Assembly (NCBI RefSeq): GCF_000258765.1
Contig: NZ_AJLT01000010.1
Location: 1-64,000 of the forward strand
From: Gillisia marina
Lineage (GTDB): Bacteria; Bacteroidota; Bacteroidia; Flavobacteriales; Flavobacteriaceae
Direction: 5' to 3'
DNA: 64,000 nt
Of this stretch, positions 1 through 9,944 are shown piece after piece. The first letter of the stretch is position 1. Every line of letters begins with the position of its first letter. The notes beneath the pieces were generated by a model that did not search any database, was not told the DNA's origin, and saw nothing but the letters and a program-made list of their open reading frames with translations. The position numbers were made by a program, and so were the translations under genes.

Positions 1-20
1 GTTTCAGGTTTCAGGTTTTT
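1..20. repeat. Short tandem repeat at window edge
   Basis: Two copies of the 7-base unit GTTTCAG followed by GTTTTT, directly before lptE. It is non-coding and cut by the window edge, so its full extent is unknown. Confidence 0.5.
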
Positions 21-45
21 AGAAGTATTTAAATTATAATAGTAA

Positions 46-549
46 ATGAAAAAGTTTGTTTTTATTTTAAGTTGCCTTTTACTGCTCAGTTTTCAATCCT
101 GTGGCTTATACTCTTTTACCGGTGCCGATACCGGTGCAGCTAAAACTTTTCAAGTAAACTATTTCCAGAATACTGCAGATAGAGTTGAACCGGGAATTGA
201 CAGAACCTTTACATTACAGCTTCAAGATCTTATTCAGAATCAAACTAATTTAAGCTTAACAAATGAAGGAGGAGATCTTATTTATGAAGGTGAAATAATA
301 GATTATTATGTTGCACCAATTACGGCAACTGCACAAAACACTGCTGCTCAAAATAGGCTAACCATTTCGGTGAATCTTAGATATTATAATACCTTACAAC
401 CAGAGAAGGATCTAGAAAGGAGATTTTCTTTTTATTATGATTATGGAGCAAATGACCAATTAATAGGCGCCATTCTAGACACTGCCCTGGAAGAGATTTA
501 TACCAGAATTACTCAGGATATTTTTAATGCAACGCTTACAAATTGGTAA
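46..549 (+). CDS. lptE: LptE-like LPS assembly lipoprotein
   Basis: Probable outer-membrane lipoprotein that plugs the LptD translocon and helps insert lipopolysaccharide in the outer leaflet. The 167-aa product begins with a lipoprotein signal peptide (KK, hydrophobic core, then SFQSC with Cys19 as the lipidation site). The rest is a small mixed alpha/beta domain with the GLYSFTGA start and the late DTALEEIYTRITQDIFN helix typical of Bacteroidota LptE. Its stop overlaps the next start (TAATG), suggesting translational coupling with the downstream TPR gene and secG. The call rests on family resemblance and this conserved gene order. Confidence 0.85.
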   Translation: MKKFVFILSCLLLLSFQSCGLYSFTGADTGAAKTFQVNYFQNTADRVEPGIDRTFTLQLQDLIQNQTNLSLTNEGGDLIYEGEIIDYYVAPITATAQNTAAQNRLTISVNLRYYNTLQPEKDLERRFSFYYDYGANDQLIGAILDTALEEIYTRITQDIFNATLTNW

Positions 550-1424
550 TGAATTCTAAAGAATTAACTTCCTTATTTGAAAATTCTGCTTCTGTAAAAT
601 CGTCAGAAATAGCCGAGTTGGAATCTATTTTAGAGAGATTTCCATTTTTTCAGGCTGCAAGAGCGACTTATCTTAAGGGTCTACATTCTATGGATAGTCC
701 TAAATACAACTCTGAACTTAGAAGAACAGCTGCGCATACTTTAGATAGGAGTGTTTTATTCGATTTTATTACTTCAGCAAATTTTCTTCAAGATAAAGTT
801 GCGCTGCAAATCAAGAATCAGGAAGAAAATTTAAGAAATATCACGGTTTTTGAACCTGAAGAAGTTTTCGGAACTAAAAGCCTTGCTATAAATGAAGCTA
901 TAAAAATGAAGCAAATAGAATCGGATCAGGTAATGGATCCTTTCTTATTTGAAAAATTAGAAGCTGCACCTGAAGTTGTAATAAAAGAAAATAAGGCTTC
1001 TGAAGAATCTCCAATAAGCATTGGAAAGCCTTTAGAATTTAATGCGAAGGAATCACATTCTTTTTCAGAGTGGCTTAGTTTAACCAGAGCAACTCCTATT
1101 GAGCGCAACATTTCTAATCAAAAAAAGAAGCCCTCATTAAAATCCAGAAAATCGCAGCTTATAGATAATTTTATTTCGAAAAGCCCAAAGATAAAACCAA
1201 TTAAACCTGCTACAAATTCCAATATAGCATTAGACAGAACCGTGCCTCCGGAGGCCCTAATGACAGAAACTTTGGCGAGGGTTTATTTGGAACAAAAAAA
1301 CTATAAAAAAGCAATTCAAGCTTTCAAGATTTTAAGTTTGAAAAATCCCGAAAAAAGTGGTTTCTTTGCAGACCAAATTCGGGCAATTAAGAAATTACAA
1401 GAAAATAATACAGGAAAAGAATGA
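549..1424 (+). CDS. TPR-containing protein of the lptE-secG interval
   Basis: A 291-aa cytoplasmic-looking protein with no signal peptide. The start is the ATG at 549, which overlaps the lptE stop; a TTG two codons earlier is less likely. The N-terminal about 100 residues are helical and include ILERFPFFQAARATYLKGL. The middle is charged and low-complexity. Residues from about 235 to 275 form one tetratricopeptide repeat (LARVYLEQKNYKKAIQAF). Its stop overlaps the secG start (ATGA), so it is translated between lptE and secG. Proteins of this type are conserved at this position in Flavobacteriaceae, but I know no assigned function; a scaffold role is only a guess from the TPR. Confidence 0.8.
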   Translation: MNSKELTSLFENSASVKSSEIAELESILERFPFFQAARATYLKGLHSMDSPKYNSELRRTAAHTLDRSVLFDFITSANFLQDKVALQIKNQEENLRNITVFEPEEVFGTKSLAINEAIKMKQIESDQVMDPFLFEKLEAAPEVVIKENKASEESPISIGKPLEFNAKESHSFSEWLSLTRATPIERNISNQKKKPSLKSRKSQLIDNFISKSPKIKPIKPATNSNIALDRTVPPEALMTETLARVYLEQKNYKKAIQAFKILSLKNPEKSGFFADQIRAIKKLQENNTGKE

Positions 1425-1769
1425 GCACATTCACAATTTTTTTTAGCGTTGATAATCATTGTAGCATTTTTGCTAGTAGTAGTAATTATGGTACAAAACC
1501 CTAAAGGGGGCGGACTTTCATCTTCATTTGGAGGTGGCGGAGGTCAACAAATAGGAGGAGTAAAGAAAACTGGAGACTTTTTAGATAAAAGTACTTGGAC
1601 TCTTGCTACTTTAATGTTGGCTTTAATCCTACTTTCTAACATTACAGTTATGGATGGAAGTGGCATTTCTGAGTCTAGAGTTATCGATAACGATGGGACA
1701 ATTAAAAATACAGTTCCAGAAGCTACTCAAACTCCAATTCAAACTGAACAAGAGCCAGAGCAGGAATAA
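1421..1769 (+). CDS. secG: SecG, preprotein translocase subunit (frameshifted)
   Basis: Small inner-membrane subunit of SecYEG that speeds Sec-dependent export. Reading from the ATG at 1421 gives MSTFTIFF and then a stop. The expected protein resumes in the +1 frame as ALIIIVAFLLVVVIMVQNPK, with the conserved QNPKGGGLSSSFGG loop and a second membrane helix (WTLATLMLALILLSNIT), then an acidic tail. The break lies in a run of eight T at 1437-1444; seven T restores a continuous 115-aa SecG. As SecG is conserved and the rest is intact, I treat this as one gene with a probable sequence error. A strong terminator follows. Confidence 0.85.
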
Positions 1770-1791
1770 TAAACTTTTCCTTATAATATAC

Positions 1792-1823
1792 AATGCCAGC
1801 TTGTCATAAGCTGGCATTTTTTT
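1792..1823 (+). terminator. Rho-independent terminator after secG
   Basis: Perfect 11-bp stem AATGCCAGCTT / AAGCTGGCATT (1792-1802 with 1808-1818), loop GTCAT, followed by a T run. It ends the lptE-TPR-secG transcript before groES. Confidence 0.85.
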
Positions 1824-1831
1824 GTTTCATA

Positions 1832-1862
1832 ATGTCAGTATAATTGGCGTGGCATAATTTTG
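1832..1862 (+). promoter_or_regulatory. Candidate groESL promoter
   Basis: TAATTTTG at 1855-1862 matches the Bacteroidota -7 element TAnnTTTG. Twenty bases upstream is ATG (1832-1834), one mismatch from the TTG -33 core. It lies about 50 bases before the groES start. I did not see a convincing CIRCE-type inverted repeat. Confidence 0.4.
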
Positions 1863-1913
1863 GTCAATTAGGCTCTGTACAAATTAAATTAATTAACTAA
1901 AATACATTTCATA

Positions 1914-2189
1914 ATGGCTTTAAAAATTAAACCTCTTTCAGACAGAGTACTTATCGAGCCTGCTGCTGCCGAGACTCAAACAGCATCTGGTATTTATATT
2001 CCTGAAACCGCAAAAGAAAAACCACAAAAAGGTAAAGTAGTTGCAGTTGGAAAAGGGACCAAAAAACATGACATGACCGTTAAGGTTGGTGATGAAGTAC
2101 TTTATGGTAAATATTCTGGTACCGAACTAAAATTGGAAGGGAAAGATTATCTTATCATGAGAGAAGATGATATTCTTGCAATAGTGTAA
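1914..2189 (+). CDS. groES: GroES, co-chaperonin 10
   Basis: The 91-aa heptameric lid of the GroEL folding chamber. The sequence is textbook: [17 protein letters not shown] at the N-terminus, a mobile loop around residues 18-32 ([18 protein letters not shown]), GKVVAVGKG, and the end [19 protein letters not shown]. Length fits the family (about 91-97). groEL follows after 125 bases with no terminator between, so the two are presumably co-transcribed. Unlike groEL and secG around it, this gene reads through without a frameshift. Confidence 0.97.
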   Translation: MALKIKPLSDRVLIEPAAAETQTASGIYIPETAKEKPQKGKVVAVGKGTKKHDMTVKVGDEVLYGKYSGTELKLEGKDYLIMREDDILAIV

Positions 2190-2314
2190 ACCCTTACACA
2201 TTTAAAATGCCTTCTGCATTTTGAAATTAGAATCTATAATTTATTAACTAAAATAAAATTTCGCTTTTATGCCTAGCATAAATACAAGCTGAAGTTTTCA
2301 AAAAACTAAAAACA

Positions 2315-3950
<1,636 letters not shown>

Positions 3951-3977
3951 TGGTAATGGCGCAGCATATTAAATATT

Positions 3978-4012
3978 AAAACCCGTTTCAAAATTTGAAA
4001 CGGGTTTTTTTT
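3978..4012 (+). terminator. Terminator after groEL
   Basis: Long stem AAAACCCGTTTCAAA / TTTGAAACGGGTTT centred near 3993 with a following run of T (4005-4012). It ends the groESL transcript. Confidence 0.85.
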
Positions 4013-4189
4013 ATTGATTTTTCAAATAATAAACTTCATCGCTTTTGTCTGTTCGAGCGCAGTCGAGAACTTTTCAATTTAAAAGGGAGGTTTCGCCCGA
4101 AGTTTCGGGGCTTTCAATCTGACAACTGTTATAAATTAATGTAGGGCAAAAGACTCTAAAAAAACTAAATTAAATTATAACTCTTTCGC
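4013..4189. repeat. Dispersed REP-like intergenic repeat
   Basis: This non-coding stretch holds a short inverted motif (GTTCGAGCGCAGTCGAGAAC, 4051-4070) and a GC-rich hairpin CCCGAA-GT-TTCGGG (4096-4109), followed by TTTCAATCTGACAACTG. The reverse complement of 4045-4066 closely matches TCAACTGCGCTC...TGACAA at 56902-56922. Such CTGCGCTC/CTGACA elements are common between genes in flavobacteria. No gene is visible here. Confidence 0.55.
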
Positions 4190-4322
4190 TTAAAAAGCAG
4201 AAAATAATCCTTCTTTAAAATGTTCCCAATCTGATAGAATCTGACTTACAACTAAAAAAAACCACAACGAATATCAAGATCATTTTCCAATTCCATTGTT
4301 TGCTCTTTGATTCTTCCATCAT
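4190..4322 (-). CDS. Small single-helix membrane protein (frameshifted)
   Basis: A short gene that is split and so easily overlooked. From the tandem ATGs at 4322/4319 the frame reads MMEESKSKQWNWKMILIFVV and continues VF; a run of eight T on the coding strand (4254-4261) then shifts the frame. With seven T it continues LVVSQILSDWEHFKEGLFSAF and stops at 4190-4192, giving 43 aa. The product has a charged N-terminus, one membrane helix (about residues 14-29) and an amphipathic WEHFKEGLF tail. I have the impression that short proteins with a W-x-x-FK-x-G tail are common in Flavobacteriaceae; function unknown. It lies downstream of clpX beyond a terminator. Confidence 0.65.
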
Positions 4323-4349
4323 TTGAAATTTTAAAAATTAAAGATATTA

Positions 4350-4384
4350 AAAAAGCCATCTGTAAATACTACAGATGGCTTTTT
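4350..4384 (-). terminator. Terminator after clpX
   Basis: Perfect stem AAAAAGCCATCTGT / ACAGATGGCTTTTT (4350-4363 with 4371-4384), loop AAATACT, with A/T runs on both sides, so it could work in either direction. It lies between clpX and the 43-aa gene. Confidence 0.85.
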
Positions 4385-4402
4385 AAAAAATCTAATCTCC
4401 GT

Positions 4403-5636
4403 TTAAGAAACCGCTTTCAGCTTGCTTATGGTAGATTTATTTAATTTGTCTTCTGCATATTCTTTTGTCACGATAAGTTCTTTTTCTTCACCTTCCGGCA
4501 TTTCGAACATCGCATCGGTTAAAATTGCCTCACACAAAGATCGTAATCCTCTTGCTCCCAATTTATATTCTACAGCTTTTCCAACTATATAGTTAAGTGC
4601 ATCTTCAGTAATTTCAAAAGAAATGTCATCCATTTCAAACAACTTCTTGTATTGTTTAATAATGGCATTTTTAGGCTCTGTTAGAATTGCTCTTAACGTA
4701 TCCTTATCTAATGGATCCATATACGTAAGAGCTGGTAGACGTCCAATGATTTCAGGAATCAACCCATAATCTTTTAAATCCTTCGGAATAATATATTTCA
4801 GAAGATTGGTGCGCTCTATTTTATCTTCACTCTGGGAAGCGCTAAATCCAACAGCCTGCATGTTTAAACGCTTACTGATGTTTCTTTCGATACCATCAAA
4901 AGCTCCACCTGCAATGAATAAAATATTTTCAGTATCAACTTCTATAAATTTTTGATCTGGATGCTTTCTTCCTCCCTTTGGCGGAACATTTACAGTAGTT
5001 CCTTCCAACAACTTCAATAATGCCTGTTGAACTCCTTCTCCGGAAACATCTCGGGTAATTGAAGGATTATCGCTTTTACGAGCAATCTTATCTATTTCAT
5101 CTATAAAAACAATACCGCGTTGGGCTTTATCTACATTGTAATCTGCAGCCTGTAAAAGCTTCGTAAGAATTCCTTCTACATCTTCTCCTACATAACCAGC
5201 TTCCGTTAAAACTGTAGCATCTACAATAGCCAAAGGAACATTTAACATCTTAGAGATTGTTTTTGCCATGAGGGTTTTTCCAGTTCCGGTCTCCCCTACC
5301 ATAACGATATTACTCTTTTGAATTTCAATATCGTCTTCGCTTTTAGGTTGCAATAATCTTTTATAGTGATTATAAACCGCCACAGACATTACTTTTTTTA
5401 GTAGCTTCCTGTCCTATAATGTATTCATCTAAAAAGGCTTTTATTACCTTCGGCTTACTAAGCATCAAATCTGATAACAACTCTTTGGCACCTCCTTGTT
5501 TTGATTCCTCCAAAACAATCCCATGAGCCTGTTCGATACATTTATCACAAATGTGTGCATCTAAACCTGCAATCAGGAGATCTGTTTCTGGTTTTTTCCT
5601 TCCACAAAAGGAACACTCTAAATCATCTTTCGCCAT
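4403..5636 (-). CDS. clpX: ClpX, ATPase of the ClpXP protease (frameshifted)
   Basis: AAA+ unfoldase that feeds proteins to ClpP. The start is the ATG giving [11 protein letters not shown] (5636), not an upstream ATG. The N-terminal zinc-binding domain has Cys8, Cys11, Cys30 and Cys33. The frame breaks after [11 protein letters not shown] in seven A (coding strand; T7 at 5393-5399); six A restores [15 protein letters not shown] and a 410-aa protein. The AAA+ part has Walker A GETGTGKT, pore loop EAGYVGED and Walker B VFIDEIDK. clpP lies just upstream and tig before it, the classic tig-clpP-clpX order. The break is probably a sequence error. Confidence 0.93.
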
Positions 5637-5708
5637 TTCTTTCAATTTCAATATTTTAAATACTGCTTCCAGAATATATGAAATATACCGGCAGTATCCT
5701 AAATCATT

Positions 5709-6386
5709 CTATTTGTCGCGGGTTAGGATTTCATCTATCATCCCATACTCTTTCGCACGATCTGCTTTCATCCAGAAGTCTCTATCGCTATCCTCTTCAA
5801 TTTTGTCGTAAGATTGACCACTGTGCTTTGCAATAATATCATACAATTCCTTTTTCAAGCTAAGGATCTCACGTGCAGTAATTTCTATATCACTCGCTTG
5901 TCCTTGTGCGCCACCTAAAGGCTGATGAATCATAACTCTAGAATGTGGCAATCCACTACGTTTTCCTTTTTCTCCTGCACATAACAATACCGCTCCCATA
6001 GAAGCTGCCATTCCCGTACAGATTGTTGCCACGTCCGGTTTAATAAACTGCATCGTATCGTAGATTCCAAGACCTGCATACACACTTCCGCCCGGAGAGT
6101 TAATGTAAATTTGGATGTCCTTAGCAGCATCTGTACTTTCTAAAAACAAAAGTTGCGCTTGAATAATATTAGCGATTTGGTCGTTGATGCCCGTACCTAA
6201 AAAGATAATTCTGTCCATCATTAACCGTGAAAAAACGTCCATTGCCACAGCATTCATTTGGCGTTCTTCAATAATATTTGGGGTCATCCCCATTGGGTTC
6301 ATACTCGTGATAATTTTATCGTAATAATTCCCGTTGATGCCATGATCTTTTATGGCGTATTTTTCGAATTCTTTTCCGTAATTCAT
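5709..6386 (-). CDS. clpP: ClpP, ATP-dependent protease proteolytic subunit
   Basis: Serine protease that forms the tetradecameric chamber of ClpXP. The 225-aa product carries the catalytic triad Ser129 (GMAASMGAV), His154 (SRVMIHQPL) and Asp203 (DRDFWM), with the same spacing as the E. coli enzyme. It also has the oxyanion/strand motif [16 protein letters not shown]. The N-terminal about 28 residues are longer than mature ClpP and probably include a processed propeptide. It sits between tig and clpX on the same strand, 72 bases before clpX. Confidence 0.96.
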   Translation of the reverse strand: MNYGKEFEKYAIKDHGINGNYYDKIITSMNPMGMTPNIIEERQMNAVAMDVFSRLMMDRIIFLGTGINDQIANIIQAQLLFLESTDAAKDIQIYINSPGGSVYAGLGIYDTMQFIKPDVATICTGMAASMGAVLLCAGEKGKRSGLPHSRVMIHQPLGGAQGQASDIEITAREILSLKKELYDIIAKHSGQSYDKIEEDSDRDFWMKADRAKEYGMIDEILTRDK

Positions 6387-6414
6387 AGCTGTTTATATTC
6401 TCTATTTAAGTAAA

Positions 6415-6446
6415 TAAGGCGTTATAACCATTGGTTTAACGCCTTA
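6415..6446 (-). terminator. Hairpin between tig and clpP
   Basis: Inverted repeat TAAGGCGTTA / TAACGCCTTA (6415-6424 with 6437-6446) with a 12-base loop. The U-tract on the minus strand is weak, so it may be a leaky terminator or processing site that uncouples tig from clpPX. Confidence 0.4.
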
Positions 6447-6472
6447 AAGATATGTATAAATTTCAAGAAAGT

Positions 6473-7795
6473 CTACTTGTAGATTTCTTTAACAAAGTCT
6501 TCGTAAGTAACCTCTTTTTGTTTTAAACTGATGTTTTCTTTATAGAATCCTAACAGCTTTTCGTTCATCAATTGCTCAGATAAACGTTTGATCTCGTCTT
6601 GGTTTGAAAGTACACGCGCAGCGATATCATCCAGTTCTTTTTCTGAAGGATTCATTTGCCCGAATTGAGCCATTTGCTCCTTGATTCTAGCCGTTGTGAA
6701 TTCTTTAAGATCTTCAAATTTTACTTCCAAATTGTTCTCACGGATCAATTTCCCTTCGATTAATTGAAATCTTAAACCTTGCTCACTCTTTACAAATTCT
6801 TCTTTAGCTTCTTCTTCTGTTAATGGCTTCTCACCTGCTGTGCGGATCCATTTCTGAAGAAATTCTTTTGGAAGATCAAATTTGTTGTTTTCTATTAAAG
6901 CTTCAGTGACATCATTCAATAATTGCTGATCGCTTTGTTGCTGAAATTGTTTTGAAGCATCTTCTTTGATCTTTTCTTTAAGATCTTCTACATTTTTCAC
7001 TTCTGAATTTGGGAAAAGCTTGTCAAACAATTCTTGATTCAACTCTGCAGATTCCTGATGATTAATTTCAGTTACGGTAAGAGTCACCTCAACATCTAAA
7101 TCATGAATTCTATCATGTTCTACATTAAGAACTTTTTCTAATTGGTGATCATCTTCAAAAAGGCCTTTAGTTTTCAATTTGATAACATCCCCTTTTTTAG
7201 CTCCAACTAATTTATTTAGATTCTTCTTTCCTTTTAATTGGTCTAAAGTAATAGTCCCTAAATTATCTATATTCTCGTCTTCATTTACGAAAGTTCCTGC
7301 TACGATATCTCCTTCTTCAGCTACCTCTTTAGAAACCAACTTCCCATATTGCTTCTGGATATGAGTGATCTGATTTTTGATCATCTCTTCACCTGCCACA
7401 ATATTGTAATGAGTGATAGGCTTTTTAGTCTTCAAATTCACGTCGAATTGTGGAGTTAAACCTAATTCGAATTCAAAAGAATAATTATCCTGATCCCAGT
7501 TAAAATTATCTTGCTCTTTTGGTAACGGATTACCAAGAACATCTAATTTTTCTTCAGTTAAATATTTATTTAAAGCGTCTTGCAATAATTTATTCACCTC
7601 ATCTACCAATACAGCTTTCCCGTATTGCTTCTTCACCATTCCCATAGGAACATGACCTTTCCTAAATCCAGGAATATTCGCATTCTTCTTATAATCCTTT
7701 AAGATTTTATCTACTTTTTCAGTATAGTCGTCTTTCGCGATATCTACTTTTACTATCGCATTCAATTCATCAATATTCTCTCTGGTAATATTCAT
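6473..7795 (-). CDS. tig: Trigger factor, ribosome-associated chaperone
   Basis: Peptidyl-prolyl isomerase and chaperone that meets nascent chains at the ribosome exit. The 440-aa protein has the ribosome-binding loop GFRKGHVPMGMVKKQYG at residues 42-58, corresponding to the GFRxGK signature; here it reads GFRKGH. A divergent PPIase region covers roughly residues 150-240, and the helical C-terminal chaperone arms follow. Length is normal (about 430-450). It heads the tig-clpP-clpX cluster and has a full-match promoter 27 bases upstream. As is usual in Bacteroidota, no Shine-Dalgarno sequence is evident. Confidence 0.93.
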   Translation of the reverse strand: MNITRENIDELNAIVKVDIAKDDYTEKVDKILKDYKKNANIPGFRKGHVPMGMVKKQYGKAVLVDEVNKLLQDALNKYLTEEKLDVLGNPLPKEQDNFNWDQDNYSFEFELGLTPQFDVNLKTKKPITHYNIVAGEEMIKNQITHIQKQYGKLVSKEVAEEGDIVAGTFVNEDENIDNLGTITLDQLKGKKNLNKLVGAKKGDVIKLKTKGLFEDDHQLEKVLNVEHDRIHDLDVEVTLTVTEINHQESAELNQELFDKLFPNSEVKNVEDLKEKIKEDASKQFQQQSDQQLLNDVTEALIENNKFDLPKEFLQKWIRTAGEKPLTEEEAKEEFVKSEQGLRFQLIEGKLIRENNLEVKFEDLKEFTTARIKEQMAQFGQMNPSEKELDDIAARVLSNQDEIKRLSEQLMNEKLLGFYKENISLKQKEVTYEDFVKEIYK

Positions 7796-7821
7796 TGTAA
7801 CGTGTTATAAAAATTGGTGTG

Positions 7822-7852
7822 CAAAAGTACACATTTTTCGCTTGTTCGCAAA
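7822..7852 (-). promoter_or_regulatory. tig promoter
   Basis: On the minus strand, TTTG (7849-7852), a 19-base spacer, then TACTTTTG (7822-7829). This is a full match to the Bacteroidota housekeeping promoter TTTG-N19-TAnnTTTG, ending 27 bases before the tig ATG. Confidence 0.75.
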
Positions 7853-7881
7853 GTTTCAAAACGCTGAATTTCAGCACTCTT

Positions 7882-8223
7882 CTAATCGGATCCTAGTATG
7901 GAATATAATATTGTTTGCAAAAGCGATAGCAACAAACTAAATATAAGGGCTATCAAGAATCCATCGACTCCAAATCCGCTTACAAAAGCATCTGCCAGCA
8001 AGATTATAACCGCATTAATAACTAACAAAAACAAACCTAAAGTAACAATGGTAACCGGTAAAGTTAAAATAACCAGAATTGGCTTCACTATAAGATTAAG
8101 AATAGCCAAGACAATCGCCACAATAATCGCAGTGACGTAACCGGCAACTGTTACGCCAGGTAAAAATTTCGCCAGTAAAACTACAGCTACGGCGGTTAAA
8201 AGAATGCGTATTAGAAACTTCAT
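7882..8223 (-). CDS. Four-helix membrane protein of the phage holin 4_2-like family
   Basis: A 113-aa, almost entirely hydrophobic protein with about four membrane helices (residues 5-25, 30-48, 53-78, 85-108). NLIVKPILVILTLPVTIVTLGLF is the signature of the family called mycobacterial 4-TMS phage holin / YvlD-like. Despite the name these are chromosomal inner-membrane proteins of unknown role, and nothing phage-like surrounds it. It is monocistronic, between tig and the SGNH gene. Confidence 0.8.
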   Translation of the reverse strand: MKFLIRILLTAVAVVLLAKFLPGVTVAGYVTAIIVAIVLAILNLIVKPILVILTLPVTIVTLGLFLLVINAVIILLADAFVSGFGVDGFLIALIFSLLLSLLQTILYSILGSD

Positions 8224-8261
8224 ATTTTAGTTTTTTTTGATTGATTATCTCACAAAAATGC

Positions 8262-8292
8262 AAAAAAAACGCCGGAATAAATCCGACGTTTT
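8262..8292 (-). terminator. Terminator after the SGNH lipoprotein gene
   Basis: Stem AAAACGCCGGA / TCCGACGTTTT (8266-8276 with 8282-8292, one mismatch) with eight A at 8262-8269 giving a U-tract on the minus-strand RNA. Confidence 0.65.
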
Positions 8293-8355
8293 AGTTTTTT
8301 ATGATATAATTATTAGCATCCAAAAATTTAATTAGTTGAATACTATCAAGAAATA

Positions 8356-9921
8356 TTATTGAACATCATTACTTAAAGTAACCGTACCATAAGCTCCGAT
8401 ATTTACTTTTGGAACTGTGGAGTTGTAAGTTGCATTAATCGCATCTATAATTGTGTTTGCAACCAAGGCATACCCTCTTGGAGTTGGGTGTACTCCATCT
8501 AGAGAAAACCCACCTCCTGTTACGAACTGAGAAGTCACAACACCTCCATCAAATGGGATTCCACCATTAGCAACTTGTGCTAATGTAGCTCTAGCATCTA
8601 CAAATGCCAATCCATTAGCTTGCGCCAAGGCTTTTATAGTTGCATTATAACTAGCCTGAGCTGTAGAAATTGCAGACAACTCATCTTTATCCAAAGCATC
8701 TTTATCGTCTACCCCGCTTACCGCAGCTAATACTAACTGAGCTTGTTCTGGAGTTGGCTGTCCTCCTGTTTGTAAGATCCCCAATACCTGTAAAACTTCA
8801 GGAGTTAAAACCACAGAACCATAACCTTGAGCTAAGGCTGCCTGATCTATAGTAAGAACTAATAATTCATCTTCTGTCATTTGTCTAAACCCTAAAGGAT
8901 TTGTTTGAGAAACCGGCACATCTATTAAAAATCTATTTGGACCTGCACTAAATGTAAGTGCATACTGAGCAGCTAAAGCTTGAGCTACTGCAGGATCTAC
9001 ACCTTGTTGGATTGCTCCTTGTGCAAATATCCCTGCTACTGCTTGGAAGAAACCTGTTAGGTTTGCTGCCGTTGCTGCATCTAAAACCAATGCATTATTT
9101 GGAACTGTAGTAAAAAATGGAATAGAAGTTACATCCGGTAAATTCACCAAAGCACCATCTGCCCCTGTTCCAACCATTGTATTTACTATCGTTGAATAAA
9201 CTGAAGCAAAAACCTGTGGATCCGTAATATCATTCATTCCATACGTACTTGGATCTAAATTTCCTGTTTGATCTACTCCAACTCCACCAGAAGTCGCAAA
9301 ACTCAACACATCGTTATTCCCTATAAATACAGAAAAGAAGCTTGGGTTTTGAGCGGCAGCATCAGCTAAAATAGTTGAGCTAGGGCTTGTAGCAAACCTT
9401 ACAAAATATGGATTTGCAGTTCCAACTGGAACTCCAGAAACATCACCATAACCTGGAGTTACCAAATGGAAACTTTTTGCTCCCGGCACACCCATGTTGC
9501 TAAATGGTCCAGATAATACATTTGCAATATCTGTAGTAGGCTGCATTCCTGTATAAATTTGAGGACGCGGACTTCCATTCGCACCAACAGCCAATACAAA
9601 TCTATTAGCAGTAATTTGATTTCCTGCCAGTAATAATCCTCCAGCATTGTCATTTACTAATGGCTGAGTAAACAATTGAGTTTCCTGAACTTTAGCAAAT
9701 TGCTGTGCCATAATATTAGGATACGAATTTTCTTGCCCAGTTATGTAAAGGGCACCATCTGCATATCCCGCAGTTAGTGAATTCCCTAAAGCTACAAAAT
9801 TGGAAAAGTCTGTTTCTCCATTAGAATAAAATCCGACTTCATCTACGGGATTGTCTAGTTCCGGCTCACAAGAAATAACTCCTAATGCCAGAAATGGTAA
9901 ATATTTTATATAATTTTTCAT
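8356..9921 (-). CDS. SGNH/GDSL-type lipoprotein hydrolase
   Basis: Probable surface or periplasmic esterase/lipase. The 521-aa product has a lipoprotein signal with Cys18 (GVISC). Block I is FVALGNSLTAGY with nucleophile Ser48, Asn replacing the Asp of GDSL. Block III is IGNNDVL, and block V near the C-terminus is DGVHPTPRGYALVAN with the catalytic Asp and His. The long middle (about residues 250-430) is an insertion compared with small SGNH enzymes. It lies 23 bases behind the FadL-type gene on the same strand, so the pair probably releases and imports fatty acids or other hydrophobic compounds. The substrate is not known. Confidence 0.85.
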   Translation of the reverse strand: MKNYIKYLPFLALGVISCEPELDNPVDEVGFYSNGETDFSNFVALGNSLTAGYADGALYITGQENSYPNIMAQQFAKVQETQLFTQPLVNDNAGGLLLAGNQITANRFVLAVGANGSPRPQIYTGMQPTTDIANVLSGPFSNMGVPGAKSFHLVTPGYGDVSGVPVGTANPYFVRFATSPSSTILADAAAQNPSFFSVFIGNNDVLSFATSGGVGVDQTGNLDPSTYGMNDITDPQVFASVYSTIVNTMVGTGADGALVNLPDVTSIPFFTTVPNNALVLDAATAANLTGFFQAVAGIFAQGAIQQGVDPAVAQALAAQYALTFSAGPNRFLIDVPVSQTNPLGFRQMTEDELLVLTIDQAALAQGYGSVVLTPEVLQVLGILQTGGQPTPEQAQLVLAAVSGVDDKDALDKDELSAISTAQASYNATIKALAQANGLAFVDARATLAQVANGGIPFDGGVVTSQFVTGGGFSLDGVHPTPRGYALVANTIIDAINATYNSTVPKVNIGAYGTVTLSNDVQ

Positions 9922-9944
9922 TTTTTAATATCTGGTTTAAACTA

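Noticed and set aside
1437-1444. Programmed frameshifting in secG
   Set aside because: The T8 site alone would be tempting, but similar errors occur in G/C sites of groEL, mscS and coxIII, so a common technical cause is simpler.
7882-8223. Prophage remnant suggested by the holin-like family name
   Set aside because: No phage genes surround it, and members of this membrane family are common chromosomal genes.
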